This document shows positions 1 through 15,300 of a stretch of 64,000 bases of DNA, piece after piece (the stretch's first letter is position 1; every line of letters starts with the position of its first letter). The notes beneath the pieces were generated by a model, which saw nothing but the letters and a program-made list of their open reading frames with translations, made no database searches and had not been told where the DNA came from. The DNA is from Aradus depressus. Taxonomy: Eukaryota; Arthropoda; Insecta; Hemiptera; Aradidae. The translations under genes were made by a program, and so were the position numbers. Location of the stretch: positions 56,623,213 through 56,687,212 of the forward strand of contig OY759215.1 in the NCBI GenBank assembly GCA_963662175.1, read 5' to 3'.

Positions 1-85
1 GGGCGGCGAAAGAGCTCTATGGTAGTGGGCGATATGACCTCATTGTTATGTCCGAGAATGAGTCACAATAACTAACTTTTTATGA
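1..85 (+). mobile_element. SINE tail copy at window edge
   Basis: GGCGGCGAAAGAGCTCTATG, GGGCGATATGACCTCATTG and AATGAGTCACAATAACTAAC are the same 3' body as at 18757-18900 and 56747-56945. It starts before the window. Confidence 0.65.
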
Positions 86-169
86 ACTTTATATTATTTT
101 TTTTTTTTGTTTAATAGATGTAGTGAAATGGTAAATATATATATATGTAATTGTGTTTTATCCTATTAG

Positions 170-386
170 AGTTAGTGAACAGTCTCTTGAGGAGCAGAAA
201 AAACTTCAACAAGACCTACAGAGCGACGTGGGCACCTCCAAGGATCGCGTCAAAGAGCTTCAGTCCGAACTGGAGTCCATTATAGAGCAGCTGGGGGACG
301 CCCGGGTGGACAAACACGAGGACTCGAGGAGGAAGAAGAAGCAGGAGATCGTGGAGAATTTCAAGAGAAACTTTCCTAACGGTGTG
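170..386 (+). CDS. SMC1: SMC1 exon a: end of coiled coil 1 into hinge
   Basis: The acceptor is attag and the first base completes an AGA codon from an exon outside the window. The charged heptad-like stretch ends in the family motif KQEIVENF and then FPNGV. Donor is gtcagt, phase 0. Confidence 0.9.
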
Positions 387-3300
387 GTCAGTAGTCACAA
401 CATTCTTCTCATTACTTTTTAATAATGAGAAATTATTATTATATAACTGTCTCATCCATGTTGGTAAATAATAGATATTATGTGTAGTTAGATATTAGAG
501 TCCACAATATTTCCGTATTTGAATATGTTGGTGTCCTGATGAGGCGATATCAGCAACATCATACATCCATTAGTGTTTTATCTTTGTTTACATAGTGAAA
601 ATTGTATAGTAAATTTTGTTGTATTTTTGGCATTTTGTTCTGGATTTTAGATTTGACTATTTCGTTGTGAACTGTGGTCGTTTCTTAAATGCCAGCTGAT
701 CGGGCTTGTTGTTGCTGTCCCGTTTTGATCAGTCAAACTTGAACAGAAGAGAATTTGATCAATTGTTTTTGTTGTAGAGAGGACACAGTATTTGTGCCTA
801 GATTCGAGTTATTTCCCAGAAATTGACACACATTCCGATTTCCAATTTTGGAAGGAATACATGTCTTATAGTCCCATCTCGATCTGAACTTAGTAATAGT
901 GATTTCTCACAACCAAAATAATTAATATTTTTGATACCATTTTAATTTAAACATTTAGTTACTATTCTACGGAGGTAATGAGTCATTAAATGCGAGACGT
1001 CAAGCCAGATGCAGAATATGCATTTATACGCTTTGAATGATCTACTTAAGTTCGAGTGTTCTAAAAGGCTTGTAACCTCTCAAATCTTGTTTTTTATTTA
1101 TTATTTGTAGTGGATTGAGATGTTTTGGCAACTATTTTACTTATTAATAATTAGTTATACTAAGCATTGGTAGTTTATTGTCATTAAAAATGGTAAAATA
1201 TGTTTCCGTCTCAAAAACTCCTTTCTCGAAACAATAAATTTAGTATTTAGGGTCTCCATGTTTTGTTTATTTCAAGTTTATAAAATCAATTGTCTTGAGA
1301 TCTAAAAAATTGACTCATTTAACCTATTTGGGCATTTAGCTTGGCCGAAACTTGGTTAATAAAGGTCTATAATTTCAAGGTAACATGAACTATGGCATTT
1401 ATGAATTCATTGAAATGTGTGAGTTTTTGTCAGAATTAGACTTACTGGTGTAAATAGTGTTATATTTGTTTACTGTTACTTGGTGTTAGTATGACCGTAT
1501 GATCAACATGTGCCACCCCCAACACAAGCGGTACAACGTGGCAGTGACGAAGGTACTCGGCAAGTACATGGAGGCCATTGTGGTGGACACAGAGAAGACG
1601 GCCCGTCAGTGTATCCAGTACCTCAAGGAGAATCTGCTGGACCCGGAGACCTTCCTCCCCCTCGACTATATACAGACCAAGCCCCTCAAGGAGAGGCTCA
1701 GGTACTTATCATCTATTTGTATTTCCCTTCTTTCTTTATAGCAATGGTCGGCTACCTACCTTATTACATGCCTGGGACGTTGAGACAATCCCAATGGAAT
1801 GCTGCCCTGTGAAAGTTTCGGGAACAAAAAAGCTATGCCAAGATGTCCAGATCGTTGGATTGATATCTTATCACTTCCCCAAGTAGACGAAGTATAGTTG
1901 AAGTTATGTAATCGGTCAAAAATCCGATGCGCAGTTTTCAACGGACTTTTATTTTCAGTCCTCTGGATTCCAAATATGGACAAAAAATGTCTGTGAACAT
2001 GATAACTCCCGATAGAATGAATGTATCGAGACGAAATTTTATATGTGAATCCAGAACCCCCTAACGACGACATCTATTGTTTTTCAGACAAATTGGCCAA
2101 AGGGAAGGGGGATTAGGGGGTAGGCTTAACATAAAAACTGTAATAACTGCCGATATAGTGAATGTATCATCACGAAATTTTATATGTGTGACTAAAACCT
2201 ATCGATTTTTAGAGGAACCGTTAGGAGGGGAAGGGGGCGCAAACTCGAAAACCCCCATAACTGTCGATGTACTGAATGGATCGACATGAAATTTCATATT
2301 AACCCAATGTGGACATATACATAATGTAACCTGTCAAATTTCAGCGATATCGGCTGAAGGGAAGGAGGCTTCAGGGGAGGGGTTCAATTCAAATACCCTT
2401 ATAGCTGCCGATGTATTTCTTTTTTTTTTTGTTTGTTGCCTGGGAATAACTTTGCGTTATATCACTTTGCTTGAACCTGATTAGTTGCGATATCCGCTCC
2501 CGTGTTTTACCCCCCTTTGCCATCACCGTACTCCCCTCTCCTCCCTCCTTGCTCCTTCTCTATTCAAAATGTTATGTCCTCCGTTATTTTCGACTGAAGC
2601 GAAAAAATGTATCAATATTAACTGAGAAAATATGAAATACCGTTTTCTTTTTCCAAGTAAAACCCCATTATACTAAGTGATTTTGAAATCATATGTATCC
2701 TAAATGCTATTTCTGAATAGGCAGGCTCAAAATTTGTAGTTGGTTGAAATAAGTATCTTCCTATGACGATGTTACAGACAAACAGACCACTAAAAGAAAT
2801 GTATAGAACAAAACATTTTCAAAATGAATACCCTTACAATTTTATTGGATTTCCGTGCAGAGCCATCAAGGACCCGAAGAACACCAGACTGCTGTATGAC
2901 ATCCTCAACTTCCATCCTCCGGACATCAAGCAGGCTGTTCTTTTCGCCACCAACAACGCCCTGGTCTGCGACACTCCTGAAGACGCAATGAGGGCTGCCT
3001 ACGAAATAGATGGTGCCAACCGTTACGATGTAATTATCAGATTCTTTATCAATTATTGATTAGACCTGTAAATATTTCAAAGCCAAAGTAAAAAGCTCGT
3101 ACTTTTCACGTTTTTATTTTCACAAGGTTTTTTCTTCTTCTTTTTTTCACAATTGAAGGTACTAGTTTTTCACTGTGGTGTTTATTTTTTAGTTTGATTA
3201 AAAATTATTTTAAACATGCTAAAGTATGGCAATTTTTGAAAAAAAAATTTATTTTCTCCATTAAGAATGTGATTAATAATAAGTCCAGATCATATTTTCA

Positions 3301-6300
3301 TGTATTTATGATTTAATTCATCTATTAATTTACATATTACTTTCAACTGGATGTAGTACAATATTAGGTTGACTAAAACAGTCTATAAGTTTGGTGTAGA
3401 TTGTATGGAAGGCGCGAGGGGATTTCGAAGAGTGGCGGGTTCTACTATACTTACTACCATTTCAGTTGTCCTTTAACTGAAGCCAGTATATACGAGGTCT
3501 GACCCTGAAGTAATGAGAGTGATTTTCTGGAACATACATTTTTCAGAAAATTTACAATTCAACATTATCACCTTCTAAGTAACATCCTTGAGAAATATTA
3601 CACCGGTTCCAAAGTTTTTTCTATTCTTCGTAGCAGTGTTGGAAGTCTGCTTCAGAAATGTTTGAATCGTGACAGCAATCTGGATGTTGGAAATGGTTCC
3701 AAAATGTTTTCCCTTTAGGTCGGTTTTTAGCTTGGGGGACAAAAAATAATCTCAGGGAGCCGGGTCAGGGCTATAGGGGGGCTGTGGAAGCGTTGAAATG
3801 GATCAACAATTCGCGTACAGTGAAACCAGTGTTGTGAGACAAGTTTTGCACAAATCTTCCTCAGGTTCATATCTTCTGTAAGAATTCGGTGGATGACAGA
3901 CTTGGTAACCTCGGTTCTTCTTCAATCATCCTGATGTTCAGTCGCCTGTCTTTGACCAGAACAGCTTTGACACGGACAATATTTTGGTCACTTCTTGAGG
4001 TGAAGGACGCCCAGATCGTTCTTCGCCTTCCATACTTTCTCTCTTCCATCTTTGAAGGCCTTGAACCACCCAAAAATTTGTGCCCGACAGAGCATCTTTT
4101 TGGTAAGCTGTGAGAGTAGCTTTTCAACTGTTTCCGGACCAGATTTACCAAGCTCCATGCAAAACATATCGTCTGCGCGCTGCATTCTGCTTCTTGATGA
4201 GCCTGTAGAACACAATGAAAATTCTTGAACACAACGACCGGAATTAGACGCAATGGCAGGAACCTTTACCTGAGGTCCTCCCGCAACGGTCCCTCTCCTC
4301 CAACTCTACCCGAGACCCCCCCACAAGCGATAACAAAAATCACTATCACTTTAGGGACAGATCTCATATAATAATACAATATTTTATGTATTCACATGTA
4401 CAAAATATATGTGTCATTCCATACCAACTCAACAAACGAAAAAACCTTGACCTCTCAGAATTGCTTCAACAATTGGTGATTTAGTAGAGGCCTACAAAAG
4501 AAAAAAATATAATAAATAATTGAGGCTTTTTGCGATACCAATATTTTGGGGTTTACAATTACCATTTTAAATTTCAGGGTATGAAATCAAACATTAATTT
4601 GTAACTCGGCTTCTAAGGAAGATATAGAGGTATGCGGGGACTTAATTTTTTTTAAATATACCTGTTGATATTTACAATTGTATAAAAAAATATATGTTAG
4701 CAATTGTGCTAAGAGAGAAAAAATGGCAATGTCAATAGGAGAGAACTGACATTTCCTAGGCGCTAAGTTGCTCTCATTTGTAACTAATCACTGTCACTGC
4801 TGCTGCTAAGTAGGCCATTGACGCTCATGGTGTGGCAGGAGGGCACGGACTAGATTATGAGATTAATTATGGAAACTAAGGGAGGAAAGTAATTTTTATA
4901 CTAGGATTTTGTTATTTTTGTGACAAAAAGTATGATAAGGTCAGTGAAAAGGGTTTTGTTGAAGAAATAAGGAGCGTTGGCTATTTTACGAAACATAAAA
5001 TATTAAGGATTTTTTAAATAAATATCTGGGTAGTGGATGCACATAAAATTTCGTGTCGATACATTCATTCTGTCGGGTTATCGTGTTCACAGACAGACAG
5101 AATTTTTTTTTAAAATATTTTTGGAATTAGGGGTTCAAAAAATAATGAAATTCCAGTGAAATCTCAACATCAAATTTGTGACCGATTACTTTGTATAGTC
5201 GGAGAAGTAAAAACACAGTTAAATATGTCCATGTTAGATAATAGTTGGGTGGCTCGCTGGGGGCTGGGCTGGTGCTGACGGCCAGCCGAGCCTAGAAACC
5301 CGAACGGCTAGTATGTTTATATGGTTTTCTTGACCCTTCTTATTTGCGGTCAGCACACTATGTAAAGCGTATTATTATTGAAAAATGTTTTATTCAAATA
5401 TTTCAGATTATTGTTTTCAAATTTTCTTTAATCTGAGCGAATATTTTAGGCTGTCGCCCTTGATGGTACATTTTACCAGAAGTCTGGGATTATGTCCGGA
5501 GGCAGTTTGGATCTGGCAAGAAAAGCTAAAAGATGGGACGAAAAACAAATGTCTCAACTGAAATCTATGAAGGTATTTATTTGTTCCAATTATACATACT
5601 CCTTGTTTAACCAAATTACATTTTTATGTACTGAAAAATCATGTTTCAAATGTTTACAGGAGAAACTCTCAGATGAATTGAGGGAAGCAATGAAAAAATC
5701 TCGGAAGGAGTCTGAGTTAAATACTGTGGAATCTCAAATTCGAGGATTGGAAACTAGAATCAGATATGCCAAATCTGACAAAGAGAAGACGGTAGGTTGT
5801 GTGCTTAGCTTTCTATACTTGATTGAAGAAACTCGCAGGTGGACCCAGCGTTGCCCGGCAGTAACTTTAATTCTGACAACTAAGTTTGTCATTACTTAAA
5901 ATCCGGATTCCAAAATAGCAGGGGTCTTTCATGATTTCTCCTCCAGAAATACCATGCGCTAATGTAGAATATAATAGAATAATTTTATTTGCTTAACATG
6001 TTATAGCAAAGTGTTGCTTCTTAGACACTATAACAAAAACTTCTCTAATAATAAAGAAACGAATGAAACTATTAAGCATCAACGAAAGAAAATAATTACA
6101 AAAATAATAATCAAGGAAGATGGTTAACAAAAAGCGTAATTCCCTTGAGAATTTTCATTACAAAAAATTATACATATTGTAAGTCCATAATCATAACAAG
6201 ATTTGGAATTAATAAGAAGAAATACAAAAAAATGTAGTCTAGAATCAAAACATTAATAAGAAAAAAGTACTATAGAATCACAATAAATATTACAGTCAAT

Positions 6301-9300
6301 TGTACTCAATGTCCACAAGTTAATGGTTTTGTAGGCTTCAATAGTTTATTACATTTATGCTTACGAATCTGTATTTTGTAAGTATATTTGTTTTATCAGT
6401 TTTTGAGGTGGCATTATTTTTGTTGGTTATCTACTATTTTTTTTGTCAACTTTCCCCTGTCTCTCCCACATTTTTTACACTTCTTAAAGAGACATATTTT
6501 TGAGATGCGAGCTGCATTAATTTAAAAATATTTTTAAAAGCGGCGCTAACATTTTTCTGGTACCTATCACTGTGTAATAGCTGCCACTATGACAGAATTA
6601 TATTTCTAGTTTTATTGGGCTACAATTGTTTTTGTATGGAAGCTAGAGGCTGCTCACAGACACGGCCAAAACTTATTATTATTATTGTTATTATTATTTT
6701 TGTTTCACTTCTGTTTCGTTTTTTCCTGGTGTATAGAGGATGAAGTCCCAGTGGTTGCGTGGTGTCCAAGCGACGGGCCAACCACTAGTTGCAATTTATT
6801 AATGGAAATGTATAAATAAGTACATCTTCCACTGTTTTCAGTAATTTGTGAATATACATTTTATTGGTAGTATTTTATTATTGTCTAATATTATTTAATT
6901 TTTTTATAGTTGAAGCAAATTGAGGAACTGGAAAAAGAATTGAAGGTGTTGGAGATCAGATATGAAGAAAGCGGAGTAAGTTTTATTTCTTTTTATTATT
7001 TGTATTATTAATCGCTTTTGAAAGTGTCATAAGACCTTCTATAACGTTTTAAAATGGGTGCCTAATAAAATGGAAAAATTAATAAAAATGAAACATATGT
7101 TATCAATTTGTTTAAAATAATGTCAATGGGATAATGGATAACCAAAGATGTGTTTTGACCCTCCTTATCAAATTGTCTGCTTGCTTTTAGCCGAGACGAG
7201 AGAAAATAGAGAAATCCATGGCTGAGCGAGACATTCGTATCCAGGAGATGAAGGAGAGGATGAACTGCGTGGAAGACGTGGTCTTCAGAGACTTTTGTAA
7301 TAAAATTGGCATGGAGAATATCCGGCAGTATGAAGAGAGAGAACTCAGGTAAGTTTTATTATTTATCTTTTGCTATTAATTTTTGCAGTATTTTATTCTC
7401 TTTTATGATATATTTTATTCTCTTTTATGCTGCATTTTATTACATTTTGCTATATTTGTCGAGGAAACAATATTTCTCATTATGTTAGCATATCTTTTGG
7501 CTTTTTTCTTAATTTTGTATTTGTTTGTTTTTAATTACATCCTGTATTTTTCCTCAAATCCTTGGAACCTACCGAAAGTTATCGGATTTGGTAGGTTCAT
7601 ATCTTAGTATTTCATATATTTTAACACAATTATTTTATTTTGTAGAAATAAGTGTAGCACACTTGTAGAATTATTATTAATCTGTATATAATAATTTCAA
7701 TATAGGTCCCAGCAAGAAAGAATGAAGAAAAGAATGGAATTCGAAAATCAGAAAAATCGTATCGTCAATCAGCTTGAGTTTGAAAAATCGAAAGATAAGA
7801 AAATTAGAGGTAAAAGGCTTTAATTTTTTATATTGCCTGAATATTTATGTTTTATTAATATTTAAAAAACATTTTGCCTCAAGCATTTGAAGTAAAATGT
7901 AGAGAGAGATATGTTTTAGTTGTTTAAAACACCCCATGATACTGTTAAATGGGGTTAAGTTGGACAACTTACATATAAATCTGACGTATTTATACAAATA
8001 AATAAAAAATAGTAATTCCAGAGTCCAGTGGAACATCATGAAATAATTAGAATTATCTGGATAGATTTAATGTATTGAGTACGCGCAAAAGGCAATGCAC
8101 AGGATGAGCATAGTCGATCTGCCCCTGAGGCCATTCTGATCCAGTGTATATAATTAATGTTACAATTTAGTTACTTTTAAACCTTAATGCCCTACCGTTT
8201 AGCATTTAAAACGGATTGAAGACATTTTTTTTTTTCTTTAAGACAACTTTATAAAAAATAATTAATCCAATCGCATTAGGCAAAGAGGAAGGAAGAATAT
8301 TTTTTGCCTGGTACCCTCCTGACACCAAACGTAAAAAAAAAGTTATTTTATAAATGGTTTTAAAAAGGAAGGGATTATGATAAAAATGCATTTCTGGTAA
8401 TGCTTGGTAAAAAAAATCATGACATCAGTACTTACAAATTATATTATCCAGGCCTTTTTTTTTGCGTGTGTGAACCAATTTTAACTGATTTTCATTAATT
8501 TCTAGTGGGTTGGTGTATTTTTGTATATACTTCATTTTACTGTATTTGAGGTACCTTTTTGTTCGGGTTGAAAAAAAATATAGTATAAACGAGTGTTATA
8601 TAGACAATGTAATTCATATTCTCTAGTATGATTTCATTTTTTATTTTTCTAAGGTTGTTCTTAAGAATTCCAACAATATCTATTTTTTATTCCACTGAGC
8701 CAATCCAGAGAGAAAAAAAAATTATTATATTTTCTTCCATTCTTTAAAGTCGTTGTACCAGATGGGTTTAAGGTCTATCGTGTATACTCACCTCATCTTA
8801 CCTCGATAGCCTCAATACATGAAATTTATGATCACATTGTACGGTTTCCGAAGAGAGATAATCACATTTCTGTTTTCTTTTATAACATGTATCAATCGTG
8901 AGACGTTGATTCCGCTTGTCCATAATTTATTAGAAATAAATAAAAGTCAAAGTCTTGTTTAACCTTTATATTGTCTAATTCCACAAATATATATACATAT
9001 AGTGTAATGGTCTCGGTTTACTCCGTCGTCAACACAACGTTCAAAAGTGATGGCGTAAGCCGAAATACCTTTATGCATATATTTTTGTAGAATTAGTCAA
9101 TATAGTTATATATATAGTAAAGTCTAAAAAGTTCTTTGTTTATATTTATTTGTGTTAGCTGTCGACGACACAGATAGCAAAAATTTATTCTGACATAATT
9201 TTTAAAATATTGGTTTTTTTTTCTTATGGAATAAATGTATTTATTCAAATGCTCGCTCATTTTAATAGTGCGATGTTTAACTGAAGGAACGCTTTTGCAT

Positions 9301-9345
9301 AACTCGAAAAATAATTGAATGTAAAAACCAAATCAGAAATTTCAC

Positions 9346-9381
<36 letters not shown>

Positions 9382-12300
9382 ATTAAGCTTTTGCTAATAA
9401 TGTGTAACAGTAAGACATCGAGTTATTAATTTAACTAAATTTTAGTATCGTTATACAGTATCACTGCTGTCCGTTGCAAGAACAAATTGACTTCAAACTT
9501 GATGGAGTCAAGAAATCAGCGTGGATTTATATTTCTTTCATGGAATCTATATCGATTCGTTCCTATTTTGAATACATATTTTAATAAATTGTGATACTTC
9601 ACAACTGGTATGTGTTTGATGGTGTTCCAATTTGTTTTAGACAATGTGATCAGGTGGGAGACAGCGGTGAAGGACGACGAAGAGGAGCTGAACATAGCGA
9701 GGAAGGCGGAACAGAAGCAGCAGCAGGACCTGGAGAAGCACATGAAGGAAATCGAGGATCTCAAGTCCAAGAGACTCCTCTTCAAGCAGGATGTTGACAA
9801 GATGGACGACGCCATTGGAAAAGTAAGTACATGTACCATCCCACTTTATATGCTCCCGAGACAAAAACTTATAAGACAAACTTTTTTATTTATTTTTATT
9901 ATTATTATTTTTTTTAATTAGTGTTTAGTGAACTTATATTTTATCACTTTTCGTTTTTATAGATGTTAAATTCCATTTTTCCAATGGAATGTATGTCAAA
10001 ACATATTTTTCAGATTATAATTTAATATTAAATGTAATTTTACATTTTACAACATAAATAGTTGTAGACAATTCAAATATCTAGCATCCTGGTTAACATC
10101 TGAGGGTAACTGCGAGGAAGATGTAAAGTCTAAAGTACAAAAGGGCAAACGGTTAATAGGCTGCTTGAAATCGGTATTATGGAATAAAGAAGTTACATTA
10201 AAAACAAATATACAAATCCATAATAGAGGGTACTGTTCTCTATGGTGCTGAGACATGGACAGAGGACAGTGAAAAGGAAAGAAGAGAAAGCACTGCTGGC
10301 CTTGGAAATGGATTTTTGGAGAAGTAACCGGATATCCAGACTAGAACATATCCCAAACACATACATAAGGAGAAAGGTTAAGCAAGATCTAACGATCATC
10401 TATTCCATAGAAACCAAACAGCTTGGTTGGTTCGGTCATGTAATGAGAATGGAAACAGAAAGATAGCCAAGACGTTTACTTGATTTCATCCCACAAGACA
10501 GAAGGAAAAAAGGCAGACTGAAAAAAAAAAATGGATCGAAGACGTTAATACAGGAATGGCAGCGCGAGGCCTGAGGGACGGACAATGGGAGGACAAAAAA
10601 ATGTGGAAGAAAGCTCTTTTTGGAGACGACATAATATTATGAACCTACGTTTGTACAATCAGTCGTTTTAAAAAAAGAAAGAAAAACATTACATTAAATT
10701 TTGTAAGGATTTTCTTCTTCTCGTTAGTTATTGCGGAATTATTCTGTTGTGAAATTAAACAAAAAGATAATAATAATAATAACAATATTGCTGGGTCCAG
10801 GGCGCAAAATGCTCTAATTTAAAAAAAAAAAAAATACAAGAGTTTCCCTAAAAGTTAAGCGTAGACACCCCCTGCAAAAGCTTTTCTTAATAAGTAGGGA
10901 TTATCCTAATGACATGGCCTTAAACATATTTATATTATATATTTGACGTCCACGCTACTAAAGGAATAACTATAACTAGTAGTAGGCTACGAGGATACAA
11001 GCTGGAAGACCACAACCATAGTCACCTTCGTTTCTATTCTAGTACGTTCTTTTACCTGTCAGATCGGCTAATTCTTATTCTGGCTTTCGTTGGTATCACT
11101 GTGGGTTCAAAATAGTTTTTTTTTTTTTTATAATAACCAATTCTAGAGAGACAAAACAAATAAGAAAATGACAATTGAAGGCAATTTTAACAATTTTTTC
11201 TGAAGGCAATTCAAAATATAATCTTAGTATTTGGAAGTCAGATGATCTCAAGGATCTGCATACTGCCACCAAACACAAATCATTAGTACCGAACATAATT
11301 TATTAAAATATGTAAATTATTCGAAGCGGGAATAACAACTGGGTTAATATTTCGCATTATAATCCGTAAACAGCAATTAAACTTTTCTATTATTATTTTA
11401 TTTAAAACATTATTTATGTTGGGAACTTGAAAACATTATTAAATTCCAATTCGGCTAAAGATTTTCAATACCTTCGATCGCATTCTCGTATCCATCCTCT
11501 CCCTCCCTTTTTGTATAGGTTAGGTTAGTTCATAACATTGCTCTGGAGATAGGTGACTTTGATACAAACACTGTTTTTTAACATATTTTTCAACCTAATT
11601 CAGGAGATTTTAGCTCCAAATAGTAGGACCCATTCGATGCAGACTTTAATAACTTTAACTAACTTATTTTCGATAAAAAATCGAGATAGATGTTTTGATT
11701 CTAGTGGATTTAATATATTTCAGCGCACAATAAGTAATTTGGGCTTTTATATCTTGAGTAACGGTATTGGATTGAAAAATGTTTTTAATATATATTTTGC
11801 TTGTTTTTAGGCCAGACGTGAGGTTGGGTCTTTCGCCAAAGATATACAAAGTGCCCAGAAGTCTGTTGCAAATCTTGAATCAAAACTGGAAATGAAGAAA
11901 TCAGAAAGACATAGCATTTTAATGCAATGCAAGGTTAGTATCCTGCTTTATCAAGCTCTCTCTGTTGTTACACTTGCCACTTTAGTTGATTATTTGGTAT
12001 AAATAAAATCAAGTAATTCATAATCTGAGAAGGAGAATGACGTATTTGATGAATGAACACAAAGGCTATTAGACCCCAAATTTAATTTATATTATTCAAT
12101 CTTCATATGACGTTTCAACATCTAAACGTTATTTTCATTGCGAATCCGTATGATCATTTTCTTTTCATCTGTCAGTTTTTTTTTTTTTTTTTTTCGTCAT
12201 CCTTAACAGTTATAATAGTTATTTCCTGGAAAACGCGTTACCCTGATAAGATGGAGTATGAATATTTTCTGTGTAATAAATATAAATTTGGGACCTACAT

Positions 12301-15300
12301 ACACTCAGTCGTCTCCATCTTGCTGGGTGGTCCAAGACAGTATCAATCTTGAACTCATGCTTTTTGGAGAAAAACAATTTTAATGTGGGAATTTTTAAGC
12401 GTGTACTTTTAATACTGAAGTTATGCGCGTATCACCCACAGTCATGTTGCCCATATATTTTCCAGGTTTTTAGTCCCTCTTCTTAGCATACGAGTACAAG
12501 GTAAATTGTAAAATCATTAGCGATTTTCATTAAAACAATGTCAGGTTGAATAACTTATCAACAGAGTTATTTTTTTAACGTAAAATCACTTTCCATTGAG
12601 ACCAAACATTATTTGTATGTATTCCCTACGTTTGATTTTGATTGATCCCAAACACAATATTAATTTATGTTCATAAAATATAATTCCTTTTTTTTTTTTT
12701 TTTTTTCTTGCCTTAAATGAACAGATGGAGGACATAACGATCCCGATGACGCGTGGCAACATGGAAGATGTAGGCCAGGAGTCTTCAATAAACGATTCTA
12801 ACCACGAGTCTGGCACAAGTTCTCAGCAAATATACGATAGGGAAAGCAGGTATGCACTTATTTTTTTACCTACATCGTTCTACATGTCTCATGTTAATAT
12901 AACGTGTATTTATACTCATTTTTAGCGTTCTTACGAAGAAAAAAAGTATGCTTAACAGACTTTACACCCCCAACAACTACGCACCTACTCAACAGATTTT
13001 TATGAGTCTAAGAACTCAAAACCGAGCCATTTGCAATTTCAATCGTATTATTCATCCAGAATACTCCATATATAATTCAGTTTCTTTCTATAATCAAAAT
13101 AGCTTATAAATTATATAGATAGATAAATTTTTTAATGCACTAAAGATAACTCCTTTATGTCAATGAGAGGGTTGTTTTTTTTTTTACAAAATACATATTC
13201 TTATAGTTATAGAAAGTAAAATAAAAGAAAAAATATCTATATATATGTGTATGTATATATATAATTGTAACAAATACGCAATATAGTAACTAAATAAAAA
13301 GATACAAATAATATTAAAATAATAAATATAAACATGATCTTTAATATAAATAGTGCAAACAACTAGGAAAGAAAAACAATTCAAAAATTATATAAAACAA
13401 AATATGACGTTTTAATAAGGGAAAATAGTAAAATTGTAGTAACCATAACACAAAATAAAAATGAAAAAATGTATATATATATATCTTACCACCAATAAAT
13501 TAAATTATTTTATTCTTAATTTTGAAGCTTACAGTAAAAAATAAAAAGTTAATTTATCTATGTTATCAAAAAAATGCACAATTGGTTCTGAGTCGAATTT
13601 TGGTCTATTAGTGAGATAATTGTGGAGAGTTGTTTGCCTAGGGATACACAAAGAGGCTTTTCGTCTAAGGTACAGAGCCTGCAGGCACTTTCAAGTAATA
13701 TTCTAAAATTTCTATTGCTATTGATGGAAACGTATTCGAGCTAGCAGTCGGAGTTTTTCGATATGGCTGTTTTTTGAAAGATAGTTTTCTTGAGACCCTG
13801 AAGCACTGACCAATCGGTAGAGGGAATTATATTTAGAGTTTAATATGGTATTTATGTCCATATAAATTATATACACCAACCTATATTAAATCTTAAAATA
13901 TAAACACCAATGAGATGCATTTTTTTTTTTTTTAATAAATAATAAAAGTGATGAACACAAGATAAATCAATATAAAATTCCTAATATTAATAAATACTAT
14001 AGATAATATATTTTTTGAGTTATAAATATAATTCTAAGTTCACATTATTGCCAACGTTGGGATTCATAGAAAAGGCGTCACCTTCTCACGCACCGTTTTC
14101 TCTATGTATAATTCTCTATATATTATTAATTTCTCTGTGTATTATTGGGCGTCATAAACTACAAATAATGTTTTCACATTTGAACTGCGCAAAACTTCTA
14201 TGAATTTTTTTTTATGTTAAATTATGAAGCTCTCGTTGCATGTTATATAATTGGATCTATTACAATGATATGGAATGTCCAGTTTTTTATAATAGGTTTT
14301 CTCCACTTTTTCAGGATCACAATTGATTATTCAGGTCTGTCGGATAACTTGAAGGACATAGATGATGATGACGTGAAGAAAGTTGGCGACAAGTTGGCAA
14401 AAGTAATCAATGACCAGACCGCAATGCTTCAGAAAATACAAGCACCCAACATGAAGGTAAATAATGAAACTTTTCTTTCTATATCAGTTAGTTTCCTACT
14501 TGAGACAAGCGTTTTGTTATAATTTTTCATCTTGTTATCCAAACTGCAGGAGTTTTCTATCTATCGCGTACTAGGAAATAAGGTGAATTTTTTCTACTTT
14601 CATCTTTTTTGAATTAGACAAAATTATGCTTTCGGGAAATACTTCCAACACATTTTTCTTTTAAATGATAATATAATAATAGAGATGTCATTTAAATGGT
14701 TTAAATTTTGAAGTGGTTTCTATATATTTTTTAGAAGCGCACAAATAAATCATTTCTGCTCAACAGATATTAGGACTTGAAATAATAAAGGATGTAAGTG
14801 GGGAAAATGAAAAGTTGAAAACAGTCTTTGTAATTTCTAAATAGAACATAATTTATTTTTTTTAATATTATCTATTCCACAAATAATGTATACAAAAACT
14901 ACCGGTTTCGGCATTAGAGCACCGTCACGTTTAGTTATAAACTAAGATAAGTTTACTGAGCGCGAGTCGTTCTTTTAGGGAGTAGGTAAGAAAGAGGTTG
15001 GACTTTCAAGTAGAAAATGTGTAATATTTGTTGAAACGTAGGCAAAATTTCAATGATTAATTCTTCTAGACATGACTTTGTCCGTCTTTATTTTTAATTT
15101 TTTGTTATTTCGTACTTACGAGTTTATTATAATTTCTTTGTAGGCAATTGAAAAACTGGAGCTTGCCCGTGGTAAACTTCAAGTGACCAATGAAGAGTTT
15201 GAAACAGCCCGAAGACGAGCCAAAAAAGCAAAAAGCAACTTTGAAAGACTAAAAAAAGAAAGATACGACAAATTTGTTGAATGTTTTGAACATGTGTCAA

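Larger units (their letters stand above)
3030..5449. other. SMC1 intron after exon c
   Basis: 2.4 kb intron holding the mariner relic (3490-4255) and one dispersed-repeat copy (5030-5215). The remaining 4256-5029 is AT-rich with no recognisable feature. Confidence 0.7.

Noticed and set aside
153..422. Stand-alone 89-codon gene
   Set aside because: It is SMC1 exon a plus intron read-through; acceptor and donor define 170-386.
540..575. Hammerhead-like CTGATGAGGCGATATCAGC
   Set aside because: No GAAAC follows; only a short palindrome remains.
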